Source: Mycobacterium gordonae
Lineage (GTDB): Bacteria > Actinomycetota > Actinomycetes > Mycobacteriales > Mycobacteriaceae
Direction: 5' to 3'
Assembly (NCBI RefSeq): GCF_017086405.1
Contig: NZ_CP070973.1
Span: forward strand, 5,364,739 to 5,428,738
Length of the DNA stretch: 64,000 nt
Below, one piece after another: positions 1-10,037 of this stretch. Every line of letters begins with the position of its first letter. Position 1 is the stretch's first letter. The translations under genes were made by a program, and so were the position numbers. Below the pieces are notes generated by a model, which saw nothing but the letters and a program-made list of their open reading frames with translations, did no database searches and had not been told where the DNA came from.

Positions 1-317
1 GCGGTGGAGGCACCGGTCACCATGTTGCGGGTGTACTGAATGTGTCCGGGGGTGTCGGCGATGATGAATTTTCGCTTGGGAGTGGCGAAATAGCGGTAGG
101 CGACGTCGATGGTGATGCCCTGCTCGCGCTCGGCGCGCAGCCCGTCGGTGACCAACGCGAGGTCGGTGTAGTCGTGACCGCGGTCCTTCGAAGTCTTCTC
201 GACGGCCGCCCACTGATCCTCCATGACCGCCTTGGAGTCGTAGAGCAATCGCCCGATCAGGGTGGACTTGCCGTCGTCGACCGAGCCTGCGGTCGCCAGT
301 CGCAACAATGTCGCCAT
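1..317 (-). CDS. cysN: Sulfate adenylyltransferase subunit 1 (CysN or CysN/C), 5' part only
   Basis: This is the GTPase subunit of ATP sulfurylase, which works with CysD to make adenosine 5'-phosphosulfate from sulfate and ATP. Only about the first 105 residues are in the window. They contain the P-loop GSVDDGKST (about residues 11-19), the switch-I motif GITID and the G3 motif DTPGH, all intact. The ATG at 317 overlaps the cysD stop (ATGA), so the two are translationally coupled. In M. tuberculosis the same protein is fused to an APS kinase (CysC) domain. Whether that fusion exists here cannot be seen because the gene runs off the left edge. Confidence 0.95.
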   Translation of the reverse strand, partial: MATLLRLATAGSVDDGKSTLIGRLLYDSKAVMEDQWAAVEKTSKDRGHDYTDLALVTDGLRAEREQGITIDVAYRYFATPKRKFIIADTPGHIQYTRNMVTGAST

Positions 318-1246
318 CAGAAGTACCCCTGCCGCTTACGGTCTTCCATTCCGGCCTCCGAGATCCGGTCGTCCGCCCTGGTGGCTCCGCGTTCTGTCAA
401 TCGTGACACCGCGGTCTCGGCAATGACCTCCGACACGGTGGCCGCGTCGGATTCCACGCAGCCGGTGCAGGTGACATCGCCGACGGTGCGGAACCGCACT
501 GAGGTCTCGAACACCTTCTCGTCGGCGCGCGGCTGCAGGTGCCGGTGCACGGCCAGCAGCATTCCGTCGCGCTGAAAAACCTTGCGGCGGTGGGCGAAGT
601 AGATCGACGGCAACTTGACCTTCTCGGCGCCGATGTAGGACCAGATGTCGAACTCGGTCCAGTTGGACAGCGGGAACACCCGGATGTGCTCGCCCTTGTG
701 GTGTCGGCCGTTGTAGAGGTTCCACAACTCGGGCCGCTGGGCCTTCGGGTCCCATTGCCCGAACTCGTCGCGGAAGCTGAACACCCGCTCCTTGGCCCGG
801 GCCTTCTCCTCGTCGCGGCGGGCGCCGCCGAAGGCCGCGTCGAACTTGTTCTCCGCGATCGCGCGCAGCAGCGTCACGGTCTGCAGTGGGTTGCGCGACG
901 GAATGGTCTCCACCACCCGGCCGGCGTCGATGTCGTCCTGCACCGAGGCCACCACCAGACGCACTCCGGCTTCCTCGACCAACTCGTCGCGGGTCTCGAG
1001 AACCTCGTCGAAGTTATGACCGGTGTCCACGTGCATCACCGGGAACGGCAGCCTGCCGGGCCGAAAAGCCTTGAGCGCCAAGTGCAGCATGACGATCGAG
1101 TCCTTACCGCCGGAGAACAGCAGTACCGGCCGTTCGAACTCGGCGGCCACTTCGCGAATGATGTGAATCGCCTCGGCCTCGAGCGAACGCAGATGGCTCA
1201 ACTCATATTGACCGACGGCGGGGCCGGCTTTGACGTCAGTAGTCAT
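317..1246 (-). CDS. cysD: Sulfate adenylyltransferase subunit 2 (CysD)
   Basis: CysD is the catalytic ATP-pyrophosphatase subunit of ATP sulfurylase, the entry step of sulfate assimilation into cysteine and PAPS. The 309-residue protein has the PP-loop SGGKDS at residues 45-50, followed by the family blocks [16 protein letters not shown] and a C-terminal [17 protein letters not shown]. It aligns closely with Rv1285 from memory. An ATG at 1252 would add only two residues. The ATG at 1246 was chosen because it sits about 8 nt after a GGGAAAAG stretch and matches the family N-terminus. It is first in a cysD-cysN operon, and a sigma-A-like promoter lies about 60 bp upstream. Confidence 0.96.
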   Translation of the reverse strand: MTTDVKAGPAVGQYELSHLRSLEAEAIHIIREVAAEFERPVLLFSGGKDSIVMLHLALKAFRPGRLPFPVMHVDTGHNFDEVLETRDELVEEAGVRLVVASVQDDIDAGRVVETIPSRNPLQTVTLLRAIAENKFDAAFGGARRDEEKARAKERVFSFRDEFGQWDPKAQRPELWNLYNGRHHKGEHIRVFPLSNWTEFDIWSYIGAEKVKLPSIYFAHRRKVFQRDGMLLAVHRHLQPRADEKVFETSVRFRTVGDVTCTGCVESDAATVSEVIAETAVSRLTERGATRADDRISEAGMEDRKRQGYF

Positions 1247-1545
1247 CGGCATCTTTTCCCGGTTAAGTTGGTTGGATTGACCATATTTACTCTTATTAAT
1301 GACATGAAAGCAGCCACCTGTGCTGGTGTCAATGAGTTGGTGCCGGGTGGGCGAGCAGGCCGCCGGGAGCGTCTGCCAGCGGGCGCATGGTCTGGGCGTC
1401 TTACGCACTTCAGAGGAGCCGACTGGGGCGCACGGCTTCTCGCCGGTGCGGGTGATAGATTCCGCTTTCTACGCCGACGCCGCAGTGATCGCGCGGCCCT
1501 CGGCGCTCCTGTCCAACACGGTTCCGGTCGGAGTCTTACACGTCC
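1247..1545. other. Divergent intergenic region cysD / rimB-like
   Basis: This is about 300 bp between the cysD start and the rimB-like start. It contains the cysDN promoter (1304-1332) and an AT-rich leader. A short in-frame reading from an ATG near 1302 (MSLIRVNMVNP...) ends with a TGA that overlaps the cysD ATG. No convincing promoter was recognised for the rimB-like gene. Confidence 0.5.
1304..1332 (-). promoter_or_regulatory. Probable sigma-A-type promoter of cysDN
   Basis: Read on the minus strand there is a perfect TTGACA (complement of 1327-1332), a 17-nt spacer and TTTCAT (complement of 1304-1309). This predicts transcription starting near 1297, with a leader of about 50 nt before cysD. 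The -10 is only a partial match to TATAAT. The spacing and the perfect -35 are what support the call. Confidence 0.5.
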
Positions 1546-2031
1546 ATGGCGGGCAACATCGATAACGGCGAATGCACGCTGCTCGGATGGCGGGAGTGGG
1601 TGTCGCTCCCCGATCTGGGGATCAAACACATCAAGTGCAAGGTGGACACCGGCGCTCGGACCTCCGCGCTGCACGCCTTCTTCGTCGAGCCGCTGGTGGA
1701 GAACGGGCGGCGGCGGGTGCGATTCGGGATGCGCCCGCTGCAGCACGACGTGAGCATCGAACAGATCTGTCTTGCCGACGTCCTCGACGAGCGCGTGGTC
1801 GCGGACTCGGGCGGGCACCGCGAGCAACGCTTCGTCATCGAGACGTCGGTCGAGGTCTTCGGCGAGCGCTTCCGGGCCGAGATGACCCTCACCGATCGAG
1901 AGACGATGCGCTTCCGGATGCTGCTCGGGCGAACCGCGCTACGTGGACGTTTCCACGTCGACCCCGCGCGTTCCTACCTGTCGGGACGACCGCGTCGCGG
2001 CGCCGGCGGGCTGCCGGGAGGACGACGATGA
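1546..2031 (+). CDS. RimB-like retropepsin-type aspartic protease (ATP-dependent zinc protease family)
   Basis: This 161-residue protein belongs to the small family found next to RimK ligases, called RimB or the ATP-dependent zinc protease family and related in fold to retropepsins. The motif [11 protein letters not shown] at residues 32-42 carries the D-T-G active-site signature, and a distal LLGRTAL block matches the family. The gene overlaps rimK by four bases (ATGA at 2028-2031), so the pair is translationally coupled. In other bacteria RimB is thought to trim or regulate what RimK modifies. That role is inferred here. The M. tuberculosis genes I know at this locus do not include it. Confidence 0.8.
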   Translation: MAGNIDNGECTLLGWREWVSLPDLGIKHIKCKVDTGARTSALHAFFVEPLVENGRRRVRFGMRPLQHDVSIEQICLADVLDERVVADSGGHREQRFVIETSVEVFGERFRAEMTLTDRETMRFRMLLGRTALRGRFHVDPARSYLSGRPRRGAGGLPGGRR

Positions 2032-2933
2032 GAATCGCGATCCTGTCGCGCAACCCGAAGCTGTACTCCACCCGCCGCCTGGTCGAGGCCGCAGAGCATC
2101 GCGGGCACGACGTCGTTGTGCTCGATCACCTCAAGTGCTACATGGATATCGCCTCCCATGACCCGGCGGTCCACTACCGCGGTGAGGAGCTCGAGTCTTT
2201 CGACGCGGTGATTCCCCGCATCGGCGCGTCGGTGACCTTCTACGGCTCGGCCGTGGTGCGTCAATTCGAGATGATGGGCACCTACTGCCTGAACGAGTCG
2301 GTCGCGATCACCCGATCGCGCGACAAGCTGCGCTCGCTGCAGATCCTGGCGCGCGCGGGGATAGGGCTGCCGGTCACCGCCTTTGCGCACTCCACCGACG
2401 CCACCTCTGAGCTGATCGAGATCGTTGGCGGCGCACCGCTTGTGGTGAAGCTGCTCGAGGGCACCCAGGGCAAGGGCACAGTGCTGTGCGAGACACGCTC
2501 CGCGGCCGAGGCCATCATCGAGGCATTCCGGGGGCTGCGGGCGAACTTCCTGGTTCAGGAGTACATCAAGGAGGCGCACGGCGCGGACCTCCGCTGCTTC
2601 GTCATCGGCAACAAAGTGGTCGCGGCGATGAAGCGCCAGGCGAGGCCCGGCGAGTTCCGCTCCAACCTGCACCGCGGCGGCGCCGCGTCGCTCATCCGGC
2701 TCACGCCCGAAGAGCGCTCGACCGCGGTGCGTGCCGCCCAGCGCCTGGGGCTGAACGTGTCCGGCGTCGACATCCTGCGCTCGAATCACGGTCCGGTGGT
2801 GCTCGAGGTCAATTCCTCGCCCGGCCTGGAAGGCATCGAGGAGGCGACCAAACGCGACGTCGCCAAGCTGATCATCGAGTTCATCGAGAAGCACGCCCGG
2901 CACGGCAAGACCAACACCCGGGGCAAGGGTTGA
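2028..2933 (+). CDS. rimK: RimK-type alpha-L-glutamate ligase (ATP-grasp)
   Basis: RimK enzymes add glutamates to the C-terminus of ribosomal protein S6 in E. coli, or make poly-alpha-glutamate. The protein has 301 residues, against 300 in E. coli RimK, and starts [18 protein letters not shown], the family N-terminus. The ATP-grasp core is visible: the [15 protein letters not shown] nucleotide loop at about residue 139, [18 protein letters not shown], and the metal-binding [14 protein letters not shown] near the end. It is the middle gene of a three-gene unit, with ATGA overlap upstream and TTGA overlap downstream. The substrate in a mycobacterium is unknown, and glutamylation of S6 is only a possibility. 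Confidence 0.93.
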   Translation: MRIAILSRNPKLYSTRRLVEAAEHRGHDVVVLDHLKCYMDIASHDPAVHYRGEELESFDAVIPRIGASVTFYGSAVVRQFEMMGTYCLNESVAITRSRDKLRSLQILARAGIGLPVTAFAHSTDATSELIEIVGGAPLVVKLLEGTQGKGTVLCETRSAAEAIIEAFRGLRANFLVQEYIKEAHGADLRCFVIGNKVVAAMKRQARPGEFRSNLHRGGAASLIRLTPEERSTAVRAAQRLGLNVSGVDILRSNHGPVVLEVNSSPGLEGIEEATKRDVAKLIIEFIEKHARHGKTNTRGKG

Positions 2934-3940
2934 GCACCGACCTGCTGATCGGCGGGGAGTCGATCCCGCCAGGCACCCGCGCCACCATCGAGCTGCCGAT
3001 TCCCCAGCTCTACACACACACGCCGCTGACGATGCGGGTGCAGGTGGTGCGGGGCCGGCGGGACGGCCCGCGGCTGTTCGTCTGCGCCGCGGTGCACGGC
3101 GACGAGCTGAACGGTGTCGAGATCATCCGCCGACTGTTGCGTCGGCCCGCGCTGGCGAAGTTACGCGGGACGCTGATCGCGATCCCGATCGTGAACGTGT
3201 ACGGGGTGCTGCACCACTCGCGGTATCTTCCCGACCGCCGCGACCTCAACCGCTCGTTCCCCGGCTCGGGACGCGGTTCGCTGACCGCGAAGCTGGCCGA
3301 CCGGTTCATGACCGAGATCGTCGCCAATTGCACCCACGGCATCGACCTGCACACCGCGGCCATCCATCGCGACAACCTTCCGCAGATTCGCGGCAACCTC
3401 GACGACCCCGAAACCCTCGCGCTGGCACGCAGCTTCGGAGTGCCGGTACTGATCAATGCCGCGGTCCGCGACGGCTCGCTGCGCGAGGCGGCCGCAGCGT
3501 TGGGCATCCCGACGCTGCTCTACGAGGCAGGCGAGGCGCTGCGCTTCGCAGAGCTGGCAATACGCCCCGGAGTGCAGGGCATCGTCAACGTGATGCGCGG
3601 GCTCGGCATGCTGCCATCGTCACGCCGGCGCCGGGCCCGCGCCGAGCCGTTCGTGGCGCGCTCGACCGCGTGGGTGCGCGCGCCCGAGAGCGGCATGTTC
3701 CGGGCCGCGAAGCCGCTCGGCGCCCGGGTGGACCGCGGCGAGCAGATCGGCACGATCGCCGATCCCTTCGGCGGCGCCGAGATCGCGGTGACGGCGGACC
3801 ATTCCGGGTTGGTGATCGGGCGAAGCCAGCTGCCGATCGTCCATCAGGGCGATGCGCTGTTTCACGTCGCGCGTTTCGAAGACGTCGTCGAGGTCGCGCA
3901 GCAGGTGGAGGACTTCCAGGCCGCCCACGACGAAGGGTGA
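2930..3940 (+). CDS. Succinylglutamate desuccinylase/aspartoacylase family zinc hydrolase
   Basis: This 336-residue member of the AstE/aspartoacylase family (M14-like zinc amidohydrolases) cleaves N-acyl amino acids or gamma/alpha-glutamyl-type amides. The zinc site is recognisable as VHGDELNG (His56, Glu59) plus GIDLHT (about residue 137), with a probable catalytic Glu in LLYEAGEA. The C-terminal part holds a lipoyl-like beta barrel typical of the family. Translation begins at TTG 2930, overlapping the rimK TGA, and no other in-frame start lies close by. Its coupling to rimK suggests it removes or edits the amino acids that RimK adds. That is inference. Confidence 0.82.
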   Translation: MSTDLLIGGESIPPGTRATIELPIPQLYTHTPLTMRVQVVRGRRDGPRLFVCAAVHGDELNGVEIIRRLLRRPALAKLRGTLIAIPIVNVYGVLHHSRYLPDRRDLNRSFPGSGRGSLTAKLADRFMTEIVANCTHGIDLHTAAIHRDNLPQIRGNLDDPETLALARSFGVPVLINAAVRDGSLREAAAALGIPTLLYEAGEALRFAELAIRPGVQGIVNVMRGLGMLPSSRRRRARAEPFVARSTAWVRAPESGMFRAAKPLGARVDRGEQIGTIADPFGGAEIAVTADHSGLVIGRSQLPIVHQGDALFHVARFEDVVEVAQQVEDFQAAHDEG

Positions 3941-3972
3941 CCGACGCCGCGGGGCGGGTGCAGGCCCCGCGC

Positions 3973-4030
3973 GAGCGGACGCAAAAGCACGTCATTTCGG
4001 CACGAAGATTGCGGACTTTTGCGTCTGCTC
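3973..4030. terminator. Long imperfect palindrome between convergent genes, probable bidirectional terminator or extragenic palindrome
   Basis: The left arm GAGCGGACGCAAAAG (3973-3987) and right arm CTTTTGCGTCTGCTC (4016-4030) pair over 15 positions with a single G-U type mismatch, leaving a 28-nt loop. It lies exactly between the aspartoacylase-like gene (+) and canA (-), which converge. The canA stop codon (4033) follows directly. Suits a transcript-end hairpin for both directions, and could also be one copy of a dispersed palindrome family. Confidence 0.6.
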
Positions 4031-4032
4031 GG

Positions 4033-4524
4033 CTAGAGGGTGACCTCTTCGAGCTTGCCGGTGGCGACGTCGAAGACGAACCCGCGCAGTGATTCGTGCT
4101 TGGTGACGAACGGGCTCTGCTCGATCCGCCGCAGCGATTGCCGAACATCCTCGGCGATGTCAGGGAACGCTTCGGCTGACCAGGGCGGCTTGATACCGGT
4201 CTCTTCCTGGATGCTGCGCTTGAAGTCGTCGTCGGTGAAGGTCAGCATCCCGCAGTCGGTGTGGTGGATCAGGATGATCTCCTTGGTCCCAAGCAGCCGC
4301 TGCGAGATCGCCAGCGACCGGATGGCGTCGTCGGTGGCCACACCACCGGCGTTGCGGATCACGTGCGACTCGCCCTCGTTGATGCCCAGCACCCGGTACA
4401 CGTCGATGCGGGCATCCATGCACGCCAACACCGCGATGTGTTTGCTCGGCGGCAGCGGCAACGGCCCCTGGAAGGCGCTCGCGTAGGTGGCGTTGTTGGC
4501 TAGGTAGTCGTCGGTAACCGTCAC
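4033..4524 (-). CDS. canA: Beta-class carbonic anhydrase (Rv1284 type)
   Basis: This 163-residue cytoplasmic enzyme interconverts CO2 and bicarbonate. The zinc ligands are visible as Cys35 in CMDAR (with the catalytic Asp37/Arg39 dyad), His88 and Cys91 in IHHTDCGM. Length and sequence match Rv1284, and the position between opp and cys genes is conserved. The start is a GTG at 4524 preceded by GAGGGAGA. It is divergent from oppB across 156 bp. Confidence 0.95.
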   Translation of the reverse strand: MTVTDDYLANNATYASAFQGPLPLPPSKHIAVLACMDARIDVYRVLGINEGESHVIRNAGGVATDDAIRSLAISQRLLGTKEIILIHHTDCGMLTFTDDDFKRSIQEETGIKPPWSAEAFPDIAEDVRQSLRRIEQSPFVTKHESLRGFVFDVATGKLEEVTL

Positions 4525-4680
4525 GCAGGTCTCCCTCGGGATGCGAAATCATATTTGCCAGCGGGTGGATGCCGCGGATCTTAACAACCGGCCAACCGTA
4601 TTTCACCGGTGCGGATCAGCCGGATCTGAATGTTCAGCGCCGGATCGCTACCCTGTCCCAATGCGGCAGGGTGATAAGGC

Positions 4681-5658
4681 GTGACGCGTTTTCTGCTGCG
4701 CCGATTGGCGAAGTACGCCGTGCTGCTGGCGTTGGCGTCGTTTCTGACCTTCTGTCTCACCTCGGTCGCGTTCTCGCCGCTGGAAAGCCTGATGCAGCGC
4801 AGTCCCCGCCCCCCGAAGGCGGTGATCGACGCCAAGGCGCACGATCTCGGCCTGGACCGGCCGATTCCGATCCGCTACGTCAACTGGGTATCGCACGCGG
4901 CGCACGGCGATTTCGGCAAGACGATCACCGGGCAGCCGGTAGGCACCGAACTGGGACGCCGCATCGGAGTCACGCTGCGGTTGCTGGTCATCGGGTCCGT
5001 GCTGGGCACGCTGCTCGGGGTGACCCTGGGGGCGTGGGGCGCCATCCGCCAATACCGGTTCAGCGACCGCATCGTCACTATCACCGCCTTGCTCATTCTG
5101 AGCACGCCGACCTTCGTCATCGCCAACTTGTTGATCATGGGGGCGCTGCGGGCCAACTGGGCGCTGGGCTACCAACTCTTCGACTACACCGGCGAGACGT
5201 CGCCTGGTGTCATCGAGGGGAGTTGGGCGGCGGTCGCCGACCGGCTGAAGCATCTGGTCTTGCCGACGCTCACGCTGACGCTGACTGCCGCGGCCGGCTA
5301 CAGCCGGTATCAGCGCAACGCGATGCTCGACGTGCTGGGACAGGATTTCATCCGCACCGCCCGCGCCAAAGGCCTGACCCGCCGCCGCGCACTGGTCAAA
5401 CACGGCCTGCGGACCGCACTGATCCCGATGGCGACACTGTTCGCCTACAGCGTGGCCGGTCTTGTCGGAGGCGCGGTGTTCGTCGAGAAGATCTTCGGCT
5501 GGCACGGCATGGGTGAATGGACGATCCGGGGAATCGCCACCCAGGACACCAACATCATCGCCGCGATCACGCTGTTCTCCGCTGCCGTCACGTTGCTTGC
5601 CGGGCTGCTGTCCGACATCCTCTACGCGGCGCTGGATCCGCGGGTGCGTGTGTCATGA
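4681..5658 (+). CDS. oppB: Oligopeptide ABC importer permease OppB
   Basis: This 325-residue inner-membrane permease is the same length as M. tuberculosis OppB (Rv1283c). It has an N-terminal helix beginning FLLRRLAKYAVLLALASF, about six membrane segments, and the EAA-type cytoplasmic loop (DFIRTARAKGLTRRRAL) that docks the ATPase. A GTG start at 4681 is the only sensible start, because the upstream ATG at about 4662 meets a stop within five codons. It overlaps oppC by four bases (ATGA at 5655). In M. tuberculosis the OppABCD system takes up peptides, and glutathione has been reported. Confidence 0.95.
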   Translation: MTRFLLRRLAKYAVLLALASFLTFCLTSVAFSPLESLMQRSPRPPKAVIDAKAHDLGLDRPIPIRYVNWVSHAAHGDFGKTITGQPVGTELGRRIGVTLRLLVIGSVLGTLLGVTLGAWGAIRQYRFSDRIVTITALLILSTPTFVIANLLIMGALRANWALGYQLFDYTGETSPGVIEGSWAAVADRLKHLVLPTLTLTLTAAAGYSRYQRNAMLDVLGQDFIRTARAKGLTRRRALVKHGLRTALIPMATLFAYSVAGLVGGAVFVEKIFGWHGMGEWTIRGIATQDTNIIAAITLFSAAVTLLAGLLSDILYAALDPRVRVS

Positions 5659-6554
5659 CCGCGGTCGAGCCCACCGAGGCAACGGAATTCACTTCACGCC
5701 GCACACTGGTGCTGCGCCGGTTCCTGCGCAACCGCTCGGCAGTGGTGGCCCTGGCGCTGCTGGTACTGCTGTTCATCGGCTGCTACGCATTGCCACCGCT
5801 GTTGCCCTACTCCTACCGCGACCTCGACTTCAATGCGCTGCTGCAGCCACCCGGCACCCGACACTGGTTGGGCACCAACGCTATCGGCCAGGACATGCTG
5901 GCTCAGACCCTGCGCGGCATGCAGAAGTCCATGCTGATCGGTCTCTGCGTGGCGGTGATCTCCACCGGGATCGCCGCCACCGTGGGATCCATCGCGGGCT
6001 ACTTCAAGGACTGGCGAGACGGGGTCCTGATGTTCGTGGTCGACCTCATGCTGGTGGTGCCCAGTTTCATTCTCATCGCCATCGTTTCGCCGCGGACGAG
6101 GAATTCGGCCAACATCATGTCGCTGGTGCTGCTGCTCGCGGCCTTCAGCTGGATGGTCAGTTCCCGCATGGTGCGCGGGCTGACCATGAGCCTGCGGGAG
6201 CACGACTTCATCCGTGCCGCACGGTACATGGGCGTCTCCAGCCGCAAGATCATCGTCGGCCACGTGTTGCCCAACGTGGCGTCCATCCTGATCATCGACG
6301 CGACCCTCAACGTCGGCTTCGCCATCCTGGCCGAGACGGGCCTGAGCTTTCTCGGTTTCGGCGTCCAGCCGCCCGACGTGTCCCTGGGCACCCTGATCGC
6401 CGACGGCACCCAGGCCGCCACCACCTTCCCCTGGGTCTTCCTGGTCCCGGCCGGGGTGCTGGTGCTGATCGTGTTGTGCGCCAACCTGACCGGTGACGGA
6501 CTGCGCGACGCGCTGGACCCCGGCGCCAGGACGTTGCGGCGAGGTGCGCAATGA
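5655..6554 (+). CDS. oppC: Oligopeptide ABC importer permease OppC
   Basis: The second permease subunit has 299 residues. It shows an N-terminal hydrophobic segment ([21 protein letters not shown]), a periplasmic [19 protein letters not shown] block typical of DppC/OppC, and the EAA loop [18 protein letters not shown]. Start and stop overlap its neighbours by four bases each (ATGA at 5655 and at 6551), so the operon is tightly coupled. It corresponds to Rv1282c. Confidence 0.94.
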   Translation: MTAVEPTEATEFTSRRTLVLRRFLRNRSAVVALALLVLLFIGCYALPPLLPYSYRDLDFNALLQPPGTRHWLGTNAIGQDMLAQTLRGMQKSMLIGLCVAVISTGIAATVGSIAGYFKDWRDGVLMFVVDLMLVVPSFILIAIVSPRTRNSANIMSLVLLLAAFSWMVSSRMVRGLTMSLREHDFIRAARYMGVSSRKIIVGHVLPNVASILIIDATLNVGFAILAETGLSFLGFGVQPPDVSLGTLIADGTQAATTFPWVFLVPAGVLVLIVLCANLTGDGLRDALDPGARTLRRGAQ

Positions 6555-8386
6555 GTTCGCTGCTGGAGGTGACCGACCTCGCCGTCACCTTTCCCACCGA
6601 CGGGACCCCGGTGACCGCGGTCCGCGGCATCACCTACCAGGTCAACCCAGGTGAAGTGGTGGCGATGGTCGGCGAGTCCGGATCGGGAAAGTCGGCGGCG
6701 GCGATGGCGGTGATGGGTCTGCTGCCGGAGTACGCCGCGGTGAGCGGTTCGGTCCGCCTGCAGGGCACCGAGCTGCTCGGGCTCGGCGACGACGGCATGT
6801 CGCGGTTCCGCGGCAGGTCGATCGGCATGGTGTTCCAGGATCCGATGTCCGCACTGACCCCGGTCTATACGGTCGGCGATCAGATCGCCGAGGCGATCCG
6901 GGTACATCAAGGGCCGGTCGGCAAGAAGGCAGCCCGGGAGCGCGCGGTGGAACTGCTTGAATTGGTGGGTATCTCGCAGCCTTCCCAGCGGGCCCGCGCC
7001 TTTCCACACGAACTGTCCGGTGGAGAACGCCAGCGCGTGGTGATCGCGATGGCGATCGCCAATGACCCGGACCTGCTCATCTGCGACGAACCCACCACCG
7101 CGCTCGACGTGACCGTGCAGGCCCAGATCCTCGAGGTACTCAAGAAGGCACGCGACGTCACCGGCGCCGGGGTCCTGATCATCACCCACGATCTGGGCGT
7201 GGTCGCCGAGTTCGCCGACCGGGCGTTGGTGATGTACGCCGGCCGGGTGGTCGAGTCGGCCGGGGTGAGCGATCTCTACCGAGACCGCCAAATGCCTTAC
7301 ACCATTGGACTACTGGGCTCGGTTCCGCGACTGGACGCCCCACAGGGCACCCGGCTGGTACCCATACCTGGCGCTCCCCCGTCGCTGGCCGGCCTCGAAC
7401 CCGGCTGCCCGTTCGCACCGCGCTGTCCGCTGGCCATCGACGAATGCCGAAGCGCGGAGCCGGATTTGATCGAAGTCGGGGTCGATCATCGAGCCGCCTG
7501 CATCCGCACCGAAAACGCCGCCGGGCGCAGCGCCGCCGAAATCTATGACGTCGACACCAAACAGGTCGCCGCCGCGCCCGAGGACTCCACCGTCGTGGTG
7601 CGGGTGCAAAACCTGGCCAAGACCTATCCCCTGACCAAGGGCGTGTTGCTGCGCCGCACCGTCGGTGAAGTGCGCGCCGTCGACGGCGTCAGCTTCGAAC
7701 TGCAGCAAGGCCGCACGCTGGGCATCGTGGGCGAATCCGGTTCGGGCAAGTCAACCACCTTGAATCAGATCCTGGAACTGACGACGCCGCAATCGGGTTC
7801 GATCGAGGTGCTCGGCACCGATGTGACGACCCTGCACACGGCCGGCCGCCGGTCGCTGCGCCGCAACATCCAGGCGGTGTTCCAGGATCCGGTGGCCTCG
7901 CTCGACCCGCGACTGCCCGTCTCGGAGCTACTCGCGGAACCGTTGCGGGCCAACGGTTTCAGCAAGAGCGACACCAACACCCGAGTAGCGGAGCTGCTGA
8001 CCATCGTGGGCATGCGCCGCGCCGACGCCAACCGCTATCCCGCCGAGTTCTCCGGCGGACAGAAACAGCGCATCGGTATCGCGCGGGCATTGGCCTTACA
8101 GCCCAAGATCTTGGCCCTCGACGAACCGGTGTCGGCCCTGGATGTCTCCATCCAGGCCGGGATCATCAACCTGTTGCTCGACCTACAGGATCAATTCGGA
8201 TTGTCCTATCTCTTCGTCTCCCATGATCTTTCAGTTGTCAAGCATCTGGCCCATCAGGTGGTGGTGATGTTCCGCGGCGCGGTGGTGGAACAGGGTGCCA
8301 GCGAGCAGGTGTTTGCCAATCCGCAACACGAGTACACGCGTCGGCTGCTGGGCGCGGTGCCGCAACCGGAGCCCGGCCATGCGTAG
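6551..8386 (+). CDS. oppD: Oligopeptide ABC importer ATPase OppD, two NBDs fused
   Basis: This 611-residue double ATPase corresponds to Rv1281c. NBD1 has Walker [10 protein letters not shown] near residue 37, signature LSGGERQR and Walker [16 protein letters not shown]2 has Walker [10 protein letters not shown] near residue 397, signature FSGGQKQR and [11 protein letters not shown]. Between them lies a Cys-rich stretch [16 protein letters not shown] followed by a further Cys in RAACIR. This is the iron-sulfur cluster domain reported to be needed for M. tuberculosis OppABCD function, and all four cysteines are present. It ends with TAG inside the oppA start region. Confidence 0.96.
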   Translation: MSSLLEVTDLAVTFPTDGTPVTAVRGITYQVNPGEVVAMVGESGSGKSAAAMAVMGLLPEYAAVSGSVRLQGTELLGLGDDGMSRFRGRSIGMVFQDPMSALTPVYTVGDQIAEAIRVHQGPVGKKAARERAVELLELVGISQPSQRARAFPHELSGGERQRVVIAMAIANDPDLLICDEPTTALDVTVQAQILEVLKKARDVTGAGVLIITHDLGVVAEFADRALVMYAGRVVESAGVSDLYRDRQMPYTIGLLGSVPRLDAPQGTRLVPIPGAPPSLAGLEPGCPFAPRCPLAIDECRSAEPDLIEVGVDHRAACIRTENAAGRSAAEIYDVDTKQVAAAPEDSTVVVRVQNLAKTYPLTKGVLLRRTVGEVRAVDGVSFELQQGRTLGIVGESGSGKSTTLNQILELTTPQSGSIEVLGTDVTTLHTAGRRSLRRNIQAVFQDPVASLDPRLPVSELLAEPLRANGFSKSDTNTRVAELLTIVGMRRADANRYPAEFSGGQKQRIGIARALALQPKILALDEPVSALDVSIQAGIINLLLDLQDQFGLSYLFVSHDLSVVKHLAHQVVVMFRGAVVEQGASEQVFANPQHEYTRRLLGAVPQPEPGHA

Positions 8387-10037
8387 CAGGATGGGAGCGG
8401 CGTTGCTGGCCGCCGCGTTGGTGTTGTCGGGCTGCGCGACCGGCGGTCAGCTGACGCCCGCCGGCCCCGGCGCCGTCGGCAACGCGAGCGACATCAACCC
8501 GCAGAACCCGCAGACCCTCCAGGAGGGCGGCAACCTGCGGCTGGCGCTCATCGACTTCCCGCCGAACTTCAACATCCTGCACATCGACGGCAACTCGTCG
8601 GAGATCGCCGGGATGATGAAGGCCACGCTGCCCAGCGCCTTCACCATCGCGGCGGACGGCTCGGCAACCGTCAACACCAACTACTTCACCAGCGTCGAAC
8701 TCACCGGGACCAACCCGCAGGTCATCACCTACACCATCAATCCGAAAGCGGTCTGGTCCGACGGCAGCCCCATCACCTGGCGCGACATCGCCAGTCAGAT
8801 CCACGCCACCACGGGGACCGACAGCGCGTTCGAGATCGCCACGACCAACGGCGCCGACCGCGTCGCCTCGGTGACCCGGGGGGTCGACGATCGCCAGGCG
8901 ATCATGACCTTCGCCAAGCCCTATGCCGAGTGGCGCGGCATGTTCGCCGGCAACGGCATGCTGCTGCCCGAAAGCGTGACCGCCACACCGGAGGCGTTCA
9001 ACAAGGGCTGGCTCGACGCGCCGGGCCTGACCGCCGGGCCGTTCGTCATCAGCACGCTGGATCGAGCAAAACAGCGAATCGTATTGACCCGCAACCCCAG
9101 ATGGTGGGGCACGACGCCCCGCCTGGACTCCATCACCTACCTGGTGCTCGACGACCCGGCCCGGTTGCCGGCCCTGCAGAACAACACGATCGACGCGACC
9201 GGGGTCGCCTCGCTCGACCAACTCGTCATCGCCGAACGCACCAAGGGCATCTCGATCCGGCAGGCGCCGGCGCCGGTATGGACGCATTTCACCATGAACG
9301 GCGCCAACGGGTCGATCCTGTCCGACCGATCGCTGCGGTTGGCGGTCAGCGAGGGCATCGACCGGCGCACCATCGCCAACGTGGCGCTACACGGTCTCAC
9401 CGGCGACCCAGTGCCGCTGAACAACCACATCTTCGTGGCCGGGCAGGAGGGTTATCAGGACAACAGCATCCCGTACGACCCGCAGCGGGCTAGCCGCGAT
9501 CTCGATGCTCTGGGCTGGAAACGCAATGCCGAAACGGGTTTCCGCGAGAAGGACGGCCGGCAGCTGGTAGTGCGGATGCTGTTCTACGACGCGCAGAGCA
9601 CCAAGGCGGTCACCCAGATCGCCCAGCACAGCCTGGCCGAGATCGGTGTCAAGCTGGATCTGCAATCACGATCCGGCAGTGGCTTTTTCCGCGACTACGT
9701 CAACGTCGGGGCCTTCGACATCGCGTTGTTCGGCTGGGTGGGCGACGCGTTCCCGCTGTCCGGCCTCACCCAGATCTACGCATCCGACGGAGACAGCAAC
9801 TTCGGCAAGATCGGCAGCCCGGAGATCGACGACGCGATCGAACGAACGCTGAGCGAGCTCGACCCCGGAAAGGCCCGAGCGTTGGCCAATGAAGTCGACC
9901 GGCTCATCTGGGCCGAGGGATTCAGTCTGCCGTTGATCCAGTCGCCCGGGCCGGTGGCGGTGCGCAGCAAGCTGGCGAATTTCGGCGCCCGAGGGTTGGC
10001 TGACCTGGACTACACCGCCATCGGGTTCATGCGCTGA
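8379..10037 (+). CDS. oppA: Oligopeptide-binding lipoprotein OppA
   Basis: The extracytoplasmic solute-binding protein has 552 residues, somewhat shorter than the roughly 590 of Rv1280c. The N-terminus [19 protein letters not shown] is a lipoprotein signal with Cys19 in the lipobox LSGC. The SBP_bac_5 pattern is visible ([19 protein letters not shown], then the [12 protein letters not shown] block). The ATG at 8379 overlaps the end of oppD by eight bases. It is the last gene of oppBCDA, and its 3' end overlaps the convergent hydrolase by 11 bases. Confidence 0.94.
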   Translation: MRSRMGAALLAAALVLSGCATGGQLTPAGPGAVGNASDINPQNPQTLQEGGNLRLALIDFPPNFNILHIDGNSSEIAGMMKATLPSAFTIAADGSATVNTNYFTSVELTGTNPQVITYTINPKAVWSDGSPITWRDIASQIHATTGTDSAFEIATTNGADRVASVTRGVDDRQAIMTFAKPYAEWRGMFAGNGMLLPESVTATPEAFNKGWLDAPGLTAGPFVISTLDRAKQRIVLTRNPRWWGTTPRLDSITYLVLDDPARLPALQNNTIDATGVASLDQLVIAERTKGISIRQAPAPVWTHFTMNGANGSILSDRSLRLAVSEGIDRRTIANVALHGLTGDPVPLNNHIFVAGQEGYQDNSIPYDPQRASRDLDALGWKRNAETGFREKDGRQLVVRMLFYDAQSTKAVTQIAQHSLAEIGVKLDLQSRSGSGFFRDYVNVGAFDIALFGWVGDAFPLSGLTQIYASDGDSNFGKIGSPEIDDAIERTLSELDPGKARALANEVDRLIWAEGFSLPLIQSPGPVAVRSKLANFGARGLADLDYTAIGFMR

